A DNA stretch of 64,000 bases from Dyadobacter linearis (GTDB lineage: Bacteria > Bacteroidota > Bacteroidia > Cytophagales > Spirosomataceae): NCBI RefSeq assembly GCF_907165045.1, contig NZ_CAJRAU010000002.1, positions 1 through 64,000 on the forward strand. The letters run 5' to 3'. The translations under genes were made by a program, and so were the position numbers. Below the pieces are notes generated by a model, which did not search any database, was not told where the DNA came from, and worked only from the letters and a program-made list of their open reading frames with translations. The number at the start of each line of letters is the position of its first letter. Within the stretch, counting starts at the first letter, position 1. This document shows, piece by piece, positions 53,841 through 63,300 of this stretch.

Positions 53841-54713
53841 ATGCATATTGACAGAAAAACTTTCCTGAAAGAACTATCCCTGTTGACCGGCGTTTCAATG
53901 CTGGCCAGAAATGTTTCGGCTGCCGAGCTGCTGGCGGCGAAACTTGAAATGAAGCTGGGTTTGGTGACTTATTTGTGGGGAAAGGACTGGGACGTGCCTA
54001 CGATCATCAAAAATTGCACGGATACCAAAATTCACGGTGTAGAACTGCGGGTGGAGCACGCGCATAACGTAATGCCCGAGCTGAGTGCGGCGGGCAGGGT
54101 AGAAGTGAAGAAGCGATTTGCAGACAGCCCGGTCAAGATTGTGGGACTTGGCACCAACCAGCAATACGATTATCCCGACCAGGCTAAACTGAAAGCTTCG
54201 ATCGAGCGGACGAAAGAGTTTATTAAGCTCAGCGCGGATATCGGCGCGTCGGGTGTGAAAGTGAAGCCGAATGCATTGCATAAGGAAGTACCTGCGGAGA
54301 AAACTTTGGAGCAGATCGGCAAATCACTGCATGAACTGGCTGGATATGCGGCTGATATGGGCCAGCAACTCCGGCTGGAAGTGCACGGCGAAGAAACCCA
54401 GGAGCTGCCGAATACCAAAAAGATCATGGAATACGCCAGCCACCCCAATGCGAAGATCTGCTGGAATTGCAACCCGCAGGATTTGAATGGCGCGGGTTTT
54501 CAATCCAATTTTGATCTGGTGAAACAGTATTTCGGCGATACGCTACACGTGCGCGAGCTGGACAGAACGGATTATCCATATAAAGAGCTGATTGCCAACC
54601 TGATCAAAATGAATTACAAAGGCTGGGTATTGCTAGAATGCCACACGAACCCGGCAGACAAAGTAAAATCCATGCATGAGCAGCGGGCTGTTTTCGACAG
54701 AATGGTCATTTAA
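53841..54713 (+). CDS. exported sugar phosphate isomerase/epimerase-like TIM-barrel protein
   Basis: A 290-residue xylose-isomerase-like (AP endonuclease family 2) TIM barrel: KLGLVTYLWGKDWDVPTIIK, IHGVELRVEHAHNVMP, ASGVKVKPNALHKE, LRLEVHGEET, CWNCNPQDLNG and VRELDRTDYPYKELI. It carries an N-terminal export signal containing DRKTFLKELSLLTG, reminiscent of a Tat motif but with a single Arg-Lys pair; cleavage would be near VSAAELLAA. Metal-ligand Glu/His/Asp residues appear present. The substrate is probably a sugar or sugar acid in the periplasm. Confidence 0.8.
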   Translation: MHIDRKTFLKELSLLTGVSMLARNVSAAELLAAKLEMKLGLVTYLWGKDWDVPTIIKNCTDTKIHGVELRVEHAHNVMPELSAAGRVEVKKRFADSPVKIVGLGTNQQYDYPDQAKLKASIERTKEFIKLSADIGASGVKVKPNALHKEVPAEKTLEQIGKSLHELAGYAADMGQQLRLEVHGEETQELPNTKKIMEYASHPNAKICWNCNPQDLNGAGFQSNFDLVKQYFGDTLHVRELDRTDYPYKELIANLIKMNYKGWVLLECHTNPADKVKSMHEQRAVFDRMVI

Positions 54714-54776
54714 AAAGGAAACAGATTAAAGTGTCGCTTTAACGAAAGCTATTTGTATCGAAAGAAAACTATCGTA

Positions 54777-55604
54777 ATGAAAAAAAGCATTTTCCTGCTG
54801 CTACTGGTCTTCGTCTGCCTCGGTGCAGCACCCAAGAAAACTACCTGGGTCGCAATCGGCGATTCGATCACCTATCTGAATGATCACAAAGACGAAACCG
54901 GCGACCGGGTTACGAAAGGTTATTTGAGTCTGATCACTGAGAAATACCCTGATATCGAATATATTAACAAAGGATACAACGGCTGGACATCGACCAACAT
55001 CGCCGAGAAGATCGAGTCGCTGGAACTGGTGGAAGCAGATGTTTACACCGTTTTTCTGGGTACGAATGATTGGTGGCAGGGAAAGCAGATCGGGACGATT
55101 GCCGATTACGAAAATCAGAACGGTGCTTCTACCGTGTACGGTGCATTTCGGGTGATTACCAACAAGTTGAAAGCGTTAAACAAGAACGCTCAGATCATCC
55201 TGATCACGCCGATGCAGCGGGGAGATTTTGTTTATATTAATAACCCTAAAAACAACGCGCACGGATCCTACAAGCCAAAACGTGACCAAACGCTTGAACA
55301 GGTGGCAAATGCGATCCTGGAAATTGGTCTGCTGGAAAAAATTCCGGTTGTAGACCTGTACCACGAAAGCGGCATTAACCTCGATAATATGGTTAATTTC
55401 AAAAGGCTAAAAAACCCGGAAAATGGCGAGTACGTGAATTACACTTATCCCGATTACACCAATATCCCATTTGACCCCGAAAAGGACGAATATCCCTATC
55501 CCGCCGAAGCGACCAATATGACCTACGACGGGCTTCATCCCTCAGATAAAGGCTACGAAATAATCGCTAATATGCTGACAGACAAATGGAAAGGTCTTAA
55601 TTAG
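54777..55604 (+). CDS. secreted SGNH/GDSL hydrolase
   Basis: A 275-residue SGNH-fold hydrolase with a signal peptide (KSIFLLLLVFVCLGAAPK). Block I: WVAIGDSITYLND (catalytic Ser); block II: INKGYNGWTSTN; block III: TVFLGTNDWW; block V: YDGLHPSDKGYEII (Asp and His). It would remove ester groups (acetyl or acyl) from carbohydrates. ATG at 54777 is chosen over 54753 for its clean signal peptide. It follows the isomerase-like gene by 63 bases and overlaps the 3' end of the convergent DUF4468 gene by eight bases. Confidence 0.88.
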   Translation: MKKSIFLLLLVFVCLGAAPKKTTWVAIGDSITYLNDHKDETGDRVTKGYLSLITEKYPDIEYINKGYNGWTSTNIAEKIESLELVEADVYTVFLGTNDWWQGKQIGTIADYENQNGASTVYGAFRVITNKLKALNKNAQIILITPMQRGDFVYINNPKNNAHGSYKPKRDQTLEQVANAILEIGLLEKIPVVDLYHESGINLDNMVNFKRLKNPENGEYVNYTYPDYTNIPFDPEKDEYPYPAEATNMTYDGLHPSDKGYEIIANMLTDKWKGLN

Positions 55605-56139
55605 TGAACTGTTTCAGGCTGCCGAGGAGGTTGTACATGGCGGTATTGATCCCGTCGTTGTCAGCTTTCAGCAATTTCAGTTCTTCTTCCAGTTCGGCGC
55701 GTTTTTTTCTGTTGTTTTCTGCCTTGATCAGTACTTCCTGCGAAGATATAGTCTCGTTTTCCTTGGCGCTGATACGCTCCGGGCTGTGCACCGGGGATAC
55801 ACCGTCGAGCGTGGTAATATGCGCGTCATATTTGTTGTCCGAAACAGTGATGGTCAGATCGAACCTTGCGTAGGCGAAGCGCGCGTGAATAAGCGGTACG
55901 TAGCTGGTAATGCGCAATATGCCTGCCTTCGGATCTTCAAAAGTGACGGCATTCTGATAGTTGCCAAACGTTTTGCCCACCCAATCCTGCGTTTTTTTGA
56001 AAAGCTCGTCTTTCGAAAGATTGGGTTGTCCCGAATCTGAATAATGAATCTGTTTGTCAGCGTCTAACGGAAGATAACCGTCCTGAGCGAATACGTGACC
56101 GAAGGAAAAAAGGATCAGAAGGGAAGCGAGATATTTCAA
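55597..56139 (-). CDS. DUF4468-containing secreted protein
   Basis: A 180-residue protein with signal peptide (cleavage after HVFAQ) and a DUF4468 TBP-like-fold domain (about 25-125: SKDELFKKTQDWVGKTF, RITSYVPLIHARFAYARFDLTI, YDAHITTLDG). The C-terminal 50 residues are helical (KAENNRKKRAELEEELKLLK). The family is frequent in Bacteroidota; function unknown. Confidence 0.78.
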   Translation of the reverse strand: MKYLASLLILFSFGHVFAQDGYLPLDADKQIHYSDSGQPNLSKDELFKKTQDWVGKTFGNYQNAVTFEDPKAGILRITSYVPLIHARFAYARFDLTITVSDNKYDAHITTLDGVSPVHSPERISAKENETISSQEVLIKAENNRKKRAELEEELKLLKADNDGINTAMYNLLGSLKQFTN

Positions 56140-56262
56140 AGTGTTATGCGTTGATTAGTGGGTAAAGATAAGTGAAAAGGCAAACTATCGGCTTTCAAGT
56201 GTTTTTAGTTTCAAAAGATCATTTGTTTCGTTACTTTTAAACTACACTAAAATCGACAGGTT

Positions 56263-56616
56263 ATGAGGTACTTAAAAACATTTGCACTTGCATTAACAGT
56301 TGTATCGCTCGCATCATTTACAGTTCTTCATCACGGCTGGGCCGATTACGATCAAACCAAACCTGCTGATTTCAAGACTAAAATTGAAGAAGCGGTATAC
56401 GAAAATCCGCACGTACTCGCGAAGGTTAAATACAAAAAAGATGTGATCACCGTATTTCTAGCCCCTACCAGCCGCATGACCGATCGCGGACTCACGGCTG
56501 ATATGATCACGAAAGGTAGTGATGTAAGATTGGTCGCTTACCCGCACAAAACGGAGAAAAATGAAATGCGCGCAGAACGCATTTTTGTGGACGGGAAAAA
56601 ATTTGAGCTGCGCTAG
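56263..56616 (+). CDS. DUF6152 family secreted protein
   Basis: A 117-residue protein with a signal peptide (to about residue 24) and the family pattern HHGWADYDQTKP, YENPHVLAKVKYKKD, VFLAPTSRMTDRGLT and VRLVAYPHKTEKNEMRAERI. DUF6152 proteins are small OB-like periplasmic proteins of unknown role. Its stop TAG shares a base with the GTG start of the next gene, so both are one translational unit. Confidence 0.8.
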   Translation: MRYLKTFALALTVVSLASFTVLHHGWADYDQTKPADFKTKIEEAVYENPHVLAKVKYKKDVITVFLAPTSRMTDRGLTADMITKGSDVRLVAYPHKTEKNEMRAERIFVDGKKFELR

Positions 56617-57089
56617 TGGAATTACTCGAGTGGCTTGAAAAATCTTCCTGGGCTGTCGGTATCCGGCAATCTTTGTATCTATACCCGGTATTGGAAATCA
56701 TCCATATACTGGGTATAGTTATGTTGGTCGGCGCCGCTTTTCTTTTCGATCTTCGTCTCTTGGGATTTTCCAAAAACTTGCCGGTTGCCGGTCTTGCAAA
56801 GCATTTGTTACCCTGGTCTCAACGCGGCTTGATCCTCATTATTCCTTCCGGACTGCTGCTTTTCATCACCAATGCACAAACGCTGGGCACGGATTTCACT
56901 TTTTGGTTAAAGATCGCACTGATCGCAGTTGGCGCATTAAATGCGTGGGTATTTCACAAATTTATCTACAAAATACCCGGAGTTACCCGCGAAGAAATCG
57001 AGCTTCCAGGTTCTTCCAAACTGTCTGCATTGATTTCGATTTCTGTCTGGATTGCGGTGGTTGCCTGCGGGAGGCTGCTGGCATATTGA
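56616..57089 (+). CDS. DUF6644-like membrane protein, coupled to DUF6152
   Basis: A 157-residue protein with four membrane helices (around 23-50, 68-88, 100-118, 135-155). Conserved-looking polar residues include EIIHILGIVMLVG (His in helix 1) and LLPWSQRGL. GTG start at 56616 overlaps the previous stop. The DUF6152-DUF6644 pair recurs in other bacteria; DUF6644 may bind haem or a quinone through its His, but that is not established here. Confidence 0.75.
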   Translation: MELLEWLEKSSWAVGIRQSLYLYPVLEIIHILGIVMLVGAAFLFDLRLLGFSKNLPVAGLAKHLLPWSQRGLILIIPSGLLLFITNAQTLGTDFTFWLKIALIAVGALNAWVFHKFIYKIPGVTREEIELPGSSKLSALISISVWIAVVACGRLLAY

Positions 57090-57171
57090 TCGTTTTTTGG
57101 AATTGATCGATCTCTTTCGGAATATTGCTGAATAGGTTCACAGAAACCTAACTACTCTACATACTCCTCTA

Positions 57172-58209
57172 TTGACTCTTAAAATTGCGAAGCAACAAGC
57201 TGCGTCCCGCTATGCGCAGATAGATATGTTGAAAGGATTCGGCATTATCTGTGTGGTAGTAGCGCATGTGATAGTCCTGGATCAAGACTTTGATAGTCTC
57301 ACCGTGAGGCTGATCTACATGTTTCACATGCCCTTGTTTTTCTTTCTATCAGGCTATTTGTCTTCACTCCGGATTAATTACTGGCAGTTTTTTATAGAAA
57401 AATCCGCCCAATTCCTTATTCCGTATTTCATTTATTTACTTACTATTTTTTTCATAGTCAGATTCACCGGGACTTCCAATCAGGGTATGAGCCGGCTGGT
57501 ATTAGGCGGTGGCTATCTGACAGGCTATCTGGGCGTATTCTGGTTTGTTCCCTGCCTGTTTCTTACGCAGCAGTTTTGTAATCTCATCCTGACGAAATTT
57601 AACACTTCCGGCATTGTGCTGATAGGCATTATTTGCCTTTTGATCAGTTATGTAAATGACTGGTATTTTGACGAAATGATATTTCCGTATGGCGTCAATG
57701 TAGTGCTGGCAGCTGTGCCTGTTTATTGTTTTGGTAATCTGTACCGCAAGTTCGGCACTGAGTGGAACCAGATGCTTATTGTGATAATTGCGGTTGCAGG
57801 TATATGTCTGACAGTTTACGGATTTCCTAACTACTATAATATGAAAGTAGCTTTTTATGGGATTCCATTTGTTACGTTCCTGAGCGGCTTAGCCATCATT
57901 GCCGCATTGTTATTCTTCGTTTTCAAGTTTCCTTCGTCCGCGCTCTTGTCTGCATTTGGCAAAGCTTCGCTGGTCATCATGTACCTGCATCAGGGATTGC
58001 AAATTGCATTGCGGGACCACGGATATGCGGATCCTAACTTGCGTATTGCAGTCGCACTTTTACTTCCTATTCTCTTTTATCTGGCTGCAAATCAATGGAG
58101 TATAAGCCGGGCTTTATTGCTCGGATCGCTTTCGGATCAAAAAAGTTTTTTGGGTAAAATTTACAAGCCGGTCTCTATAAAGCGTGATAAAGAGCAAGTA
58201 GGAATGTAG
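57172..58209 (+). CDS. acyltransferase family 3 membrane protein
   Basis: A 345-residue protein with about ten membrane segments. RYAQIDMLKGFGIICVVVAHV, FHMPLFFFLSGYLSS and LGVFWFVPCLFLTQQF are typical for Acyl_transf_3. The frame begins with TTG at 57172; the next ATG (57226) lies inside the conserved RxxxIDxLKG start, so the TTG start is preferred. It is not linked to the EPS cluster; the acyl acceptor is unknown. Confidence 0.82.
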   Translation: MTLKIAKQQAASRYAQIDMLKGFGIICVVVAHVIVLDQDFDSLTVRLIYMFHMPLFFFLSGYLSSLRINYWQFFIEKSAQFLIPYFIYLLTIFFIVRFTGTSNQGMSRLVLGGGYLTGYLGVFWFVPCLFLTQQFCNLILTKFNTSGIVLIGIICLLISYVNDWYFDEMIFPYGVNVVLAAVPVYCFGNLYRKFGTEWNQMLIVIIAVAGICLTVYGFPNYYNMKVAFYGIPFVTFLSGLAIIAALLFFVFKFPSSALLSAFGKASLVIMYLHQGLQIALRDHGYADPNLRIAVALLLPILFYLAANQWSISRALLLGSLSDQKSFLGKIYKPVSIKRDKEQVGM

Positions 58210-58244
58210 TATTTGACTGGGTCCAATTTCGTTTGGGCTAATCA

Positions 58245-59624
58245 CTACAAAATCAGCTCCACCAGCATATCGTACCGCACATCATGCAATGTGCCTGAGA
58301 GCCAGTCTCTTACAATGTATTTGAAGAATAACATCGGCGGTTCGTGCTGACTTACAGCATTCTGGAAATATTCAACGGCAATTTCAGTATCACCCAAAGT
58401 TGCGTGTACAATCCCCATATCGTAGTTTGATACTACCTGCGTTTTGCTCAATGCATTCATTTGGGTCAATATATCGCGTGCGCTTTCGTGCTCGCCGGAA
58501 AGTCCGAACAATGCGCCGCAGGCACTTAATGTAATGCCGTTATAATTTATTTCGAGTGCCGTTTCGAGTGCTTCCTGAGCGGCGGGGTAGTCTTTTAATG
58601 TGATCAGATTGGCGCCTGTGATCATGTGCCCGCCCCAGAAATTCGGTTCCAGCGCCGTTAGTTTTCTTCCTTGCGCAATCGCACTCTCGAAGTTGGCGGA
58701 TAGCCAGTAAACATATCCTGCATAGAAGTTATTGATCAGCGAGAACGGTTCCAGTTCAAGTGCCGTCGCGATTTCTTTTTCGGCCATGGAAGCGTGGCCC
58801 AGCAAACCCCAGTACAATGCAAATTGTACGTGCAGCTCGGCGGTGTTCCAGTTCAGGTCGGTTGCTTTTTTGAATGCATTTGCCGCACTGCCAAAATCCC
58901 ATTCATACAGCATTTGCATTCGAGCCAATGCAATGTAGCTTTCGGCAATTTCATCGTCGAGCGCAAGTGCCTGCGCCGTGGCTTCTTTCATTAAAGGTAA
59001 TGCTTTTGCCGCCGGCATGTGACGGTAAAACCACATATTCAGGTAGCAGGAGGCGATTCCGGCGTAAGCGATCGCATAAGTTGGGTCGAGCTCGATAGCC
59101 GATTCGAAGTAGCCGATTGCTTTGTGGTACTCGTCGCCTCCGGCAAATTTATTATGGTAAAACCGCCCGCGCAGGTAAAGCTGGTAAGCGTCTTTATTGT
59201 TAGTATATCTCTTAAAAGTAACCGCAGGCTCTTCACCAAGCAGCTCCACTTTGATCGCGCCCAAAATAGCCAATGCAATTTCATCCTGAATATCAAAAAT
59301 ATCGTCGAGCTCCCGGTCGTATTGCTCCGACCAGATCACCGATCCGCCCGCTGCGTTCACCAACTGCGCATTGATCAGCAACTGGTTACCATTGCTTGCC
59401 ACACTACCTTTCAGAATGTGTCTTACATTTAACTGCTCACTAATTGAATGCAAATCCTCGTTGCTGCCTTTGAAAGTAAAAGAAGAAGCGCGCCCTGCTA
59501 CCTGCAAACCGGGGACGCGACTCAGTACATTGATAATCTCTTCGGTGATCCCGTCACTGAAATATTCCTCTTCGGGATCGTTGCTGAGGTTGGCAAATGG
59601 CAATACGGCGATGGATGGTTGCAT
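58245..59624 (-). CDS. TolB-like/TPR protein without a fused effector domain
   Basis: A 459-residue protein. The N-terminal part (1-130: PSIAVLPFANLSNDPEEEYFSDG, ITEEIINVLSRVPGLQVAGR, ILKGSVASNG, VIWSEQYDREL) is the FlgO/TolB-N-like domain. It is followed by TPR repeats (about 155-440: AIGYFESAIELDPTYAIAYAG, AANAFKKATDLNWNTAELHV). Such modules usually follow a guanylate-cyclase, kinase or HTH domain; here the protein starts directly at the TolB-like domain with no upstream partner in view. Possible protein-protein interaction role. Confidence 0.8.
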   Translation of the reverse strand: MQPSIAVLPFANLSNDPEEEYFSDGITEEIINVLSRVPGLQVAGRASSFTFKGSNEDLHSISEQLNVRHILKGSVASNGNQLLINAQLVNAAGGSVIWSEQYDRELDDIFDIQDEIALAILGAIKVELLGEEPAVTFKRYTNNKDAYQLYLRGRFYHNKFAGGDEYHKAIGYFESAIELDPTYAIAYAGIASCYLNMWFYRHMPAAKALPLMKEATAQALALDDEIAESYIALARMQMLYEWDFGSAANAFKKATDLNWNTAELHVQFALYWGLLGHASMAEKEIATALELEPFSLINNFYAGYVYWLSANFESAIAQGRKLTALEPNFWGGHMITGANLITLKDYPAAQEALETALEINYNGITLSACGALFGLSGEHESARDILTQMNALSKTQVVSNYDMGIVHATLGDTEIAVEYFQNAVSQHEPPMLFFKYIVRDWLSGTLHDVRYDMLVELIL

Positions 59625-59833
59625 GGTCACTGGTAAGCGCTGAATTTCTGTTCAATTATGCCAATATAGGCAATTTTCGAATGTTTTCTGGCGAAGGTTG
59701 CATGCAATGGAGTTACTTACCTGGCTCTAATTTGTTAAATGGAAGGTTATTCTATTGCGGAACCAAGGCAGAATTTTGACAGTTGTTAAAGGAAATACTG
59801 TTGACACTTTAAAACAAATAACCTGCATTTAAT

Positions 59834-60256
59834 ATGAAAATTGAACCAGTATATACCGCAAAAGCAACAGCAACAGGCGGCCGCAATGGAAAAGTAAAGT
59901 CAGAAAATGGCGTGCTCGATATTGATGTGCGGGTACCAAAAGAAATGGGCGGTCCGTCGGGCGAGTACCTCAATCCTGAAATGCTTTTCGCCGGAGGTTA
60001 TGCGGCTTGTTTTGACAGTGCATTGAGCCTGATCATGCGCCAGGAAAAAATTACGGGCGTAACTACTTCGGTGACTGCGGCTGTGAGTATTGGTAAAATT
60101 GAAAATGGCGGGTTTGGACTGTCGGTGGTGCTGGAAATTGAAGCACCGGGACTTGAAAAAGAGCAAACAGAAGAGCTCGTTAAAAAAGCACATCAGGTTT
60201 GTCCATATTCCAATGCGACCCGCGGCAACGTGGAGGTTGAGCTGATTGTGAAGTAA
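59834..60256 (+). CDS. ohr: Ohr/OsmC organic hydroperoxide resistance protein
   Basis: A 140-residue OsmC-superfamily peroxidase: AKATATGGRNGKVKSENGVLDIDVRVPKE, GGPSGEYLNPEMLFAGGYAACF (reactive Cys59) and AHQVCPYSNATRGNVEVELIV (Cys123). Both cysteines, length and the FAGGYAACF motif fit Ohr, which reduces organic hydroperoxides. No OhrR-type regulator gene lies next to it. Confidence 0.9.
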   Translation: MKIEPVYTAKATATGGRNGKVKSENGVLDIDVRVPKEMGGPSGEYLNPEMLFAGGYAACFDSALSLIMRQEKITGVTTSVTAAVSIGKIENGGFGLSVVLEIEAPGLEKEQTEELVKKAHQVCPYSNATRGNVEVELIVK

Positions 60257-60330
60257 GTATTTCAGCTTGAAGGCATTAATCCGAAAGACAGAAAAGACGT
60301 TCATTACTAGCCAAAAAGCCAAATTAGCGT

Positions 60331-60338
60331 TACCTTTG
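60331..60338 (+). promoter_or_regulatory. -7 element of purL
   Basis: TACCTTTG followed by C, an exact TAnnTTTG, lies 18 bases before the purL ATG at 60356, so the leader would be very short. No good -33 TTG was seen. Confidence 0.5.
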
Positions 60339-60355
60339 CGCCATAATTCGATACC

Positions 60356-63300
60356 ATGATCTACTTTTTTGCAGACAAACAGAACACTGTTTTTGCGGTC
60401 CAGATAGAGCGAACGCTAACAGAATCAGATACTTCCAAATTAAGCTGGCTTTTTGGCGGCGCAGAACTCCGGGATGAACAAACCATCACGGAGTTTTTTG
60501 TTGGTCCGCGTGCCGCGATGATTACGCCTTGGAGCACCAATGCGGTGGAGATCACCCAGAATATGGACATTCAAGGCATTATCCGTATTGAGGAATTCAA
60601 GAAAGTCGACGCTGACTTTTCGGGTTTTGATCCAATGCTTTCGCAGAAATACAGCGAGCTGAATCAGGAGCTTTACACGATCAACATCGCGCCGGAGCCT
60701 ATCAAAGAAGTGGAGGATATTGCTGCTTATAACAAGCAGGAGGGACTTTCGCTAAGCGATGAAGAAGTTGGGTATTTAAATAACCTGGCCGAAAAGCTCG
60801 ATCGCAAACTGACGGATTCCGAAGTTTTCGGTTTTTCTCAGGTTAACTCCGAGCATTGCCGCCACAAGATTTTCAATGGTGTGTTTGTGATCGATGGCGA
60901 GGAGCAGCCGGTTTCTTTGTTCAAATTGATCCGCAAAACTTCTGAGGCGAATCCTAATTCGATCGTTTCGGCATATAAAGATAACGTAGCGTTTCTGGAA
61001 GGTCCGGTTGTTAGGCAATTTGCTCCAAAACGGCCCGATGTTCCTGAATTTTACGAGATAAAGCATTTTAAATCAGTTATTTCTCTCAAAGCGGAAACGC
61101 ATAATTTTCCTACGACGGTTGAGCCTTTCAACGGCGCTGCTACTGGTTCGGGTGGTGAAATTCGCGACAGGCTGGCGGGCGGACAAGGTTCACTTCCTTT
61201 GGCGGGAACTGCGGTTTACATGACTGCATTGTCGCGTCTGGAAGAAGGCCGACCTTGGGAAAATGGCGTTGAGGAGCGTCAATGGTTGTACCAAACACCC
61301 ATGGATATCCTGATCAAAGCTTCAAACGGAGCGACTGATTTTGGAAATAAATTCGGTCAGCCGCTGATCGCAGGTTCGGTTCTGACATTTGAACACGAAG
61401 AACAAGGCCGCAAGCTGGGTTACGATAAAGTGATCATGCAGGCGGGCGGTATTGGTTACGGAAAAGCGGACCAGGCGAAAAAGTCGACTCCCGAAGTGGG
61501 CGATCAGATTGTGGTCATGGGCGGTGAAAACTACCGGATCGGAATGGGCGGCGCGGCGGTTTCTTCTGCTGATACCGGCGCATTTGGCTCAGGTATCGAA
61601 CTCAATGCGATCCAGCGTTCCAATCCTGAAATGCAAAAACGTGTTGCCAATGCAGTGCGCGGCATGGTGGAAAGTGATAATAATACCATTGTTTCCATTC
61701 ACGACCACGGCGCAGGCGGGCATTTGAACTGTCTTTCCGAGCTGGTGGAAGAAACGGGTGGAAACATAGATCTGGACAAATTACCTGTCGGCGATCCTAC
61801 GCTTTCTGCCAAGGAAATAATCGGTAACGAATCCCAGGAAAGAATGGGACTCGTGATCAGTAAAGAAAACCTTGAAACGCTGAAACGCATTGCTGACCGC
61901 GAGCGGGCGCCTTTGTACCAGGTGGGCGAGGTGACGGGTTCTCACAGGTTTACATTTGAATCGGCCAAAACGGGCGCGAAACCAATGGACCTGAAAATGG
62001 AGGATATGTTTGGCAGTTCGCCAAAAACAGTCATGGCCGACAAATCCATTGAAAGAAAATACGAGCCGGTAACTTACGAGATCGGCAAGCTGCATGAATA
62101 TCTGGAACAAACGCTGCAACTGGAAGCGGTTGCGAGCAAAGACTGGCTTACGAATAAGGTAGACCGTTGCGTGGGCGGCCACGTGGCCAAGCAACAATGC
62201 GCCGGTCCGCTGCAATTGCCCTTGAATAATGTGGGCGTGATGGCGCTCGATTTTCAGGGTAAAGACGGAATCGCGACTTCAATCGGTCACGCGCCACTTT
62301 CTGCATTGATAGACCCGGCAGCGGGTAGTCGCAATGCGATTGCGGAGGCACTTTCCAATATCGTTTGGGCTCCATTGAAGGATAATCTGACTAGCGTTTC
62401 GCTTTCGGCAAACTGGATGTGGGCTTGTAAAAATGAAGGCGAGGATGCACGTTTATACAAGGCCGTGAAAGCCTGTTCGGAATTTGCCATCAGTCTGGGA
62501 ATCAACATTCCGACGGGCAAAGATTCGCTTTCGATGAAGCAGAAATACAAAGATGCCGAGGTAATTGCGCCGGGTACTGTGATTATTTCGGCTGCGGGAC
62601 ATTGTGACGATATTACTGCGGTGGTTGAGCCGGTGTTGAAGAAAAGCGGCGGCTCGATTTACTATATCAACTTATCAGGCGATACTTACAAACTGGGCGG
62701 CTCCTCTTTTGCACAGATATTAAATAAAATCGGCGATGCTACGCCGGATATTCAGAGTGCAGATCAGTTTAAGAATGCATTCAATACCATTCAGCAATTG
62801 ATCAAGGAAGGAAAAATCCAGGCGGGCCACGATATCGGCAGCGGCGGATTGATTACGACCTTGCTTGAAATGTGTTTCGCAGATCGCGACCTGGGCGCTT
62901 CGATTGACCTTTCCGGTTTGGGCGATCAGAATATCATTGAAAAGCTTTTTGCAGAAAATATAGGTATTGTTTTCCAGGCTGAGGAAAGTGTGGAAAATGC
63001 TCTTGAAGCAAATGGAGTTACTTTTCATAAAATCGGAAATGTAAATCTGGCTTCCACTTTGACTATCAAAGACGCAGCCGGCAAATGGGATTTTGATATT
63101 GATCAATTGCGGGATGTTTGGTTCAAAACTTCGTATTTGCTGGATATCAAACAAAGCGGCCCAAAACTGGCGAAAGAGCGTTTCGACAACTACAAACACC
63201 ACGTACTACGCTACAAATTCCCTGCGCAGTTTGATGGGAAAAAACCTGTTATTGACGAATCAAAACCTCGTCCCAAAGCAGCGGTACTGCGCGAAAAAGG

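Noticed and set aside
57090..57171. GATCG repeat as a terminator or operator
   Set aside because: Weak inverted pairing with no T tract at the right place.
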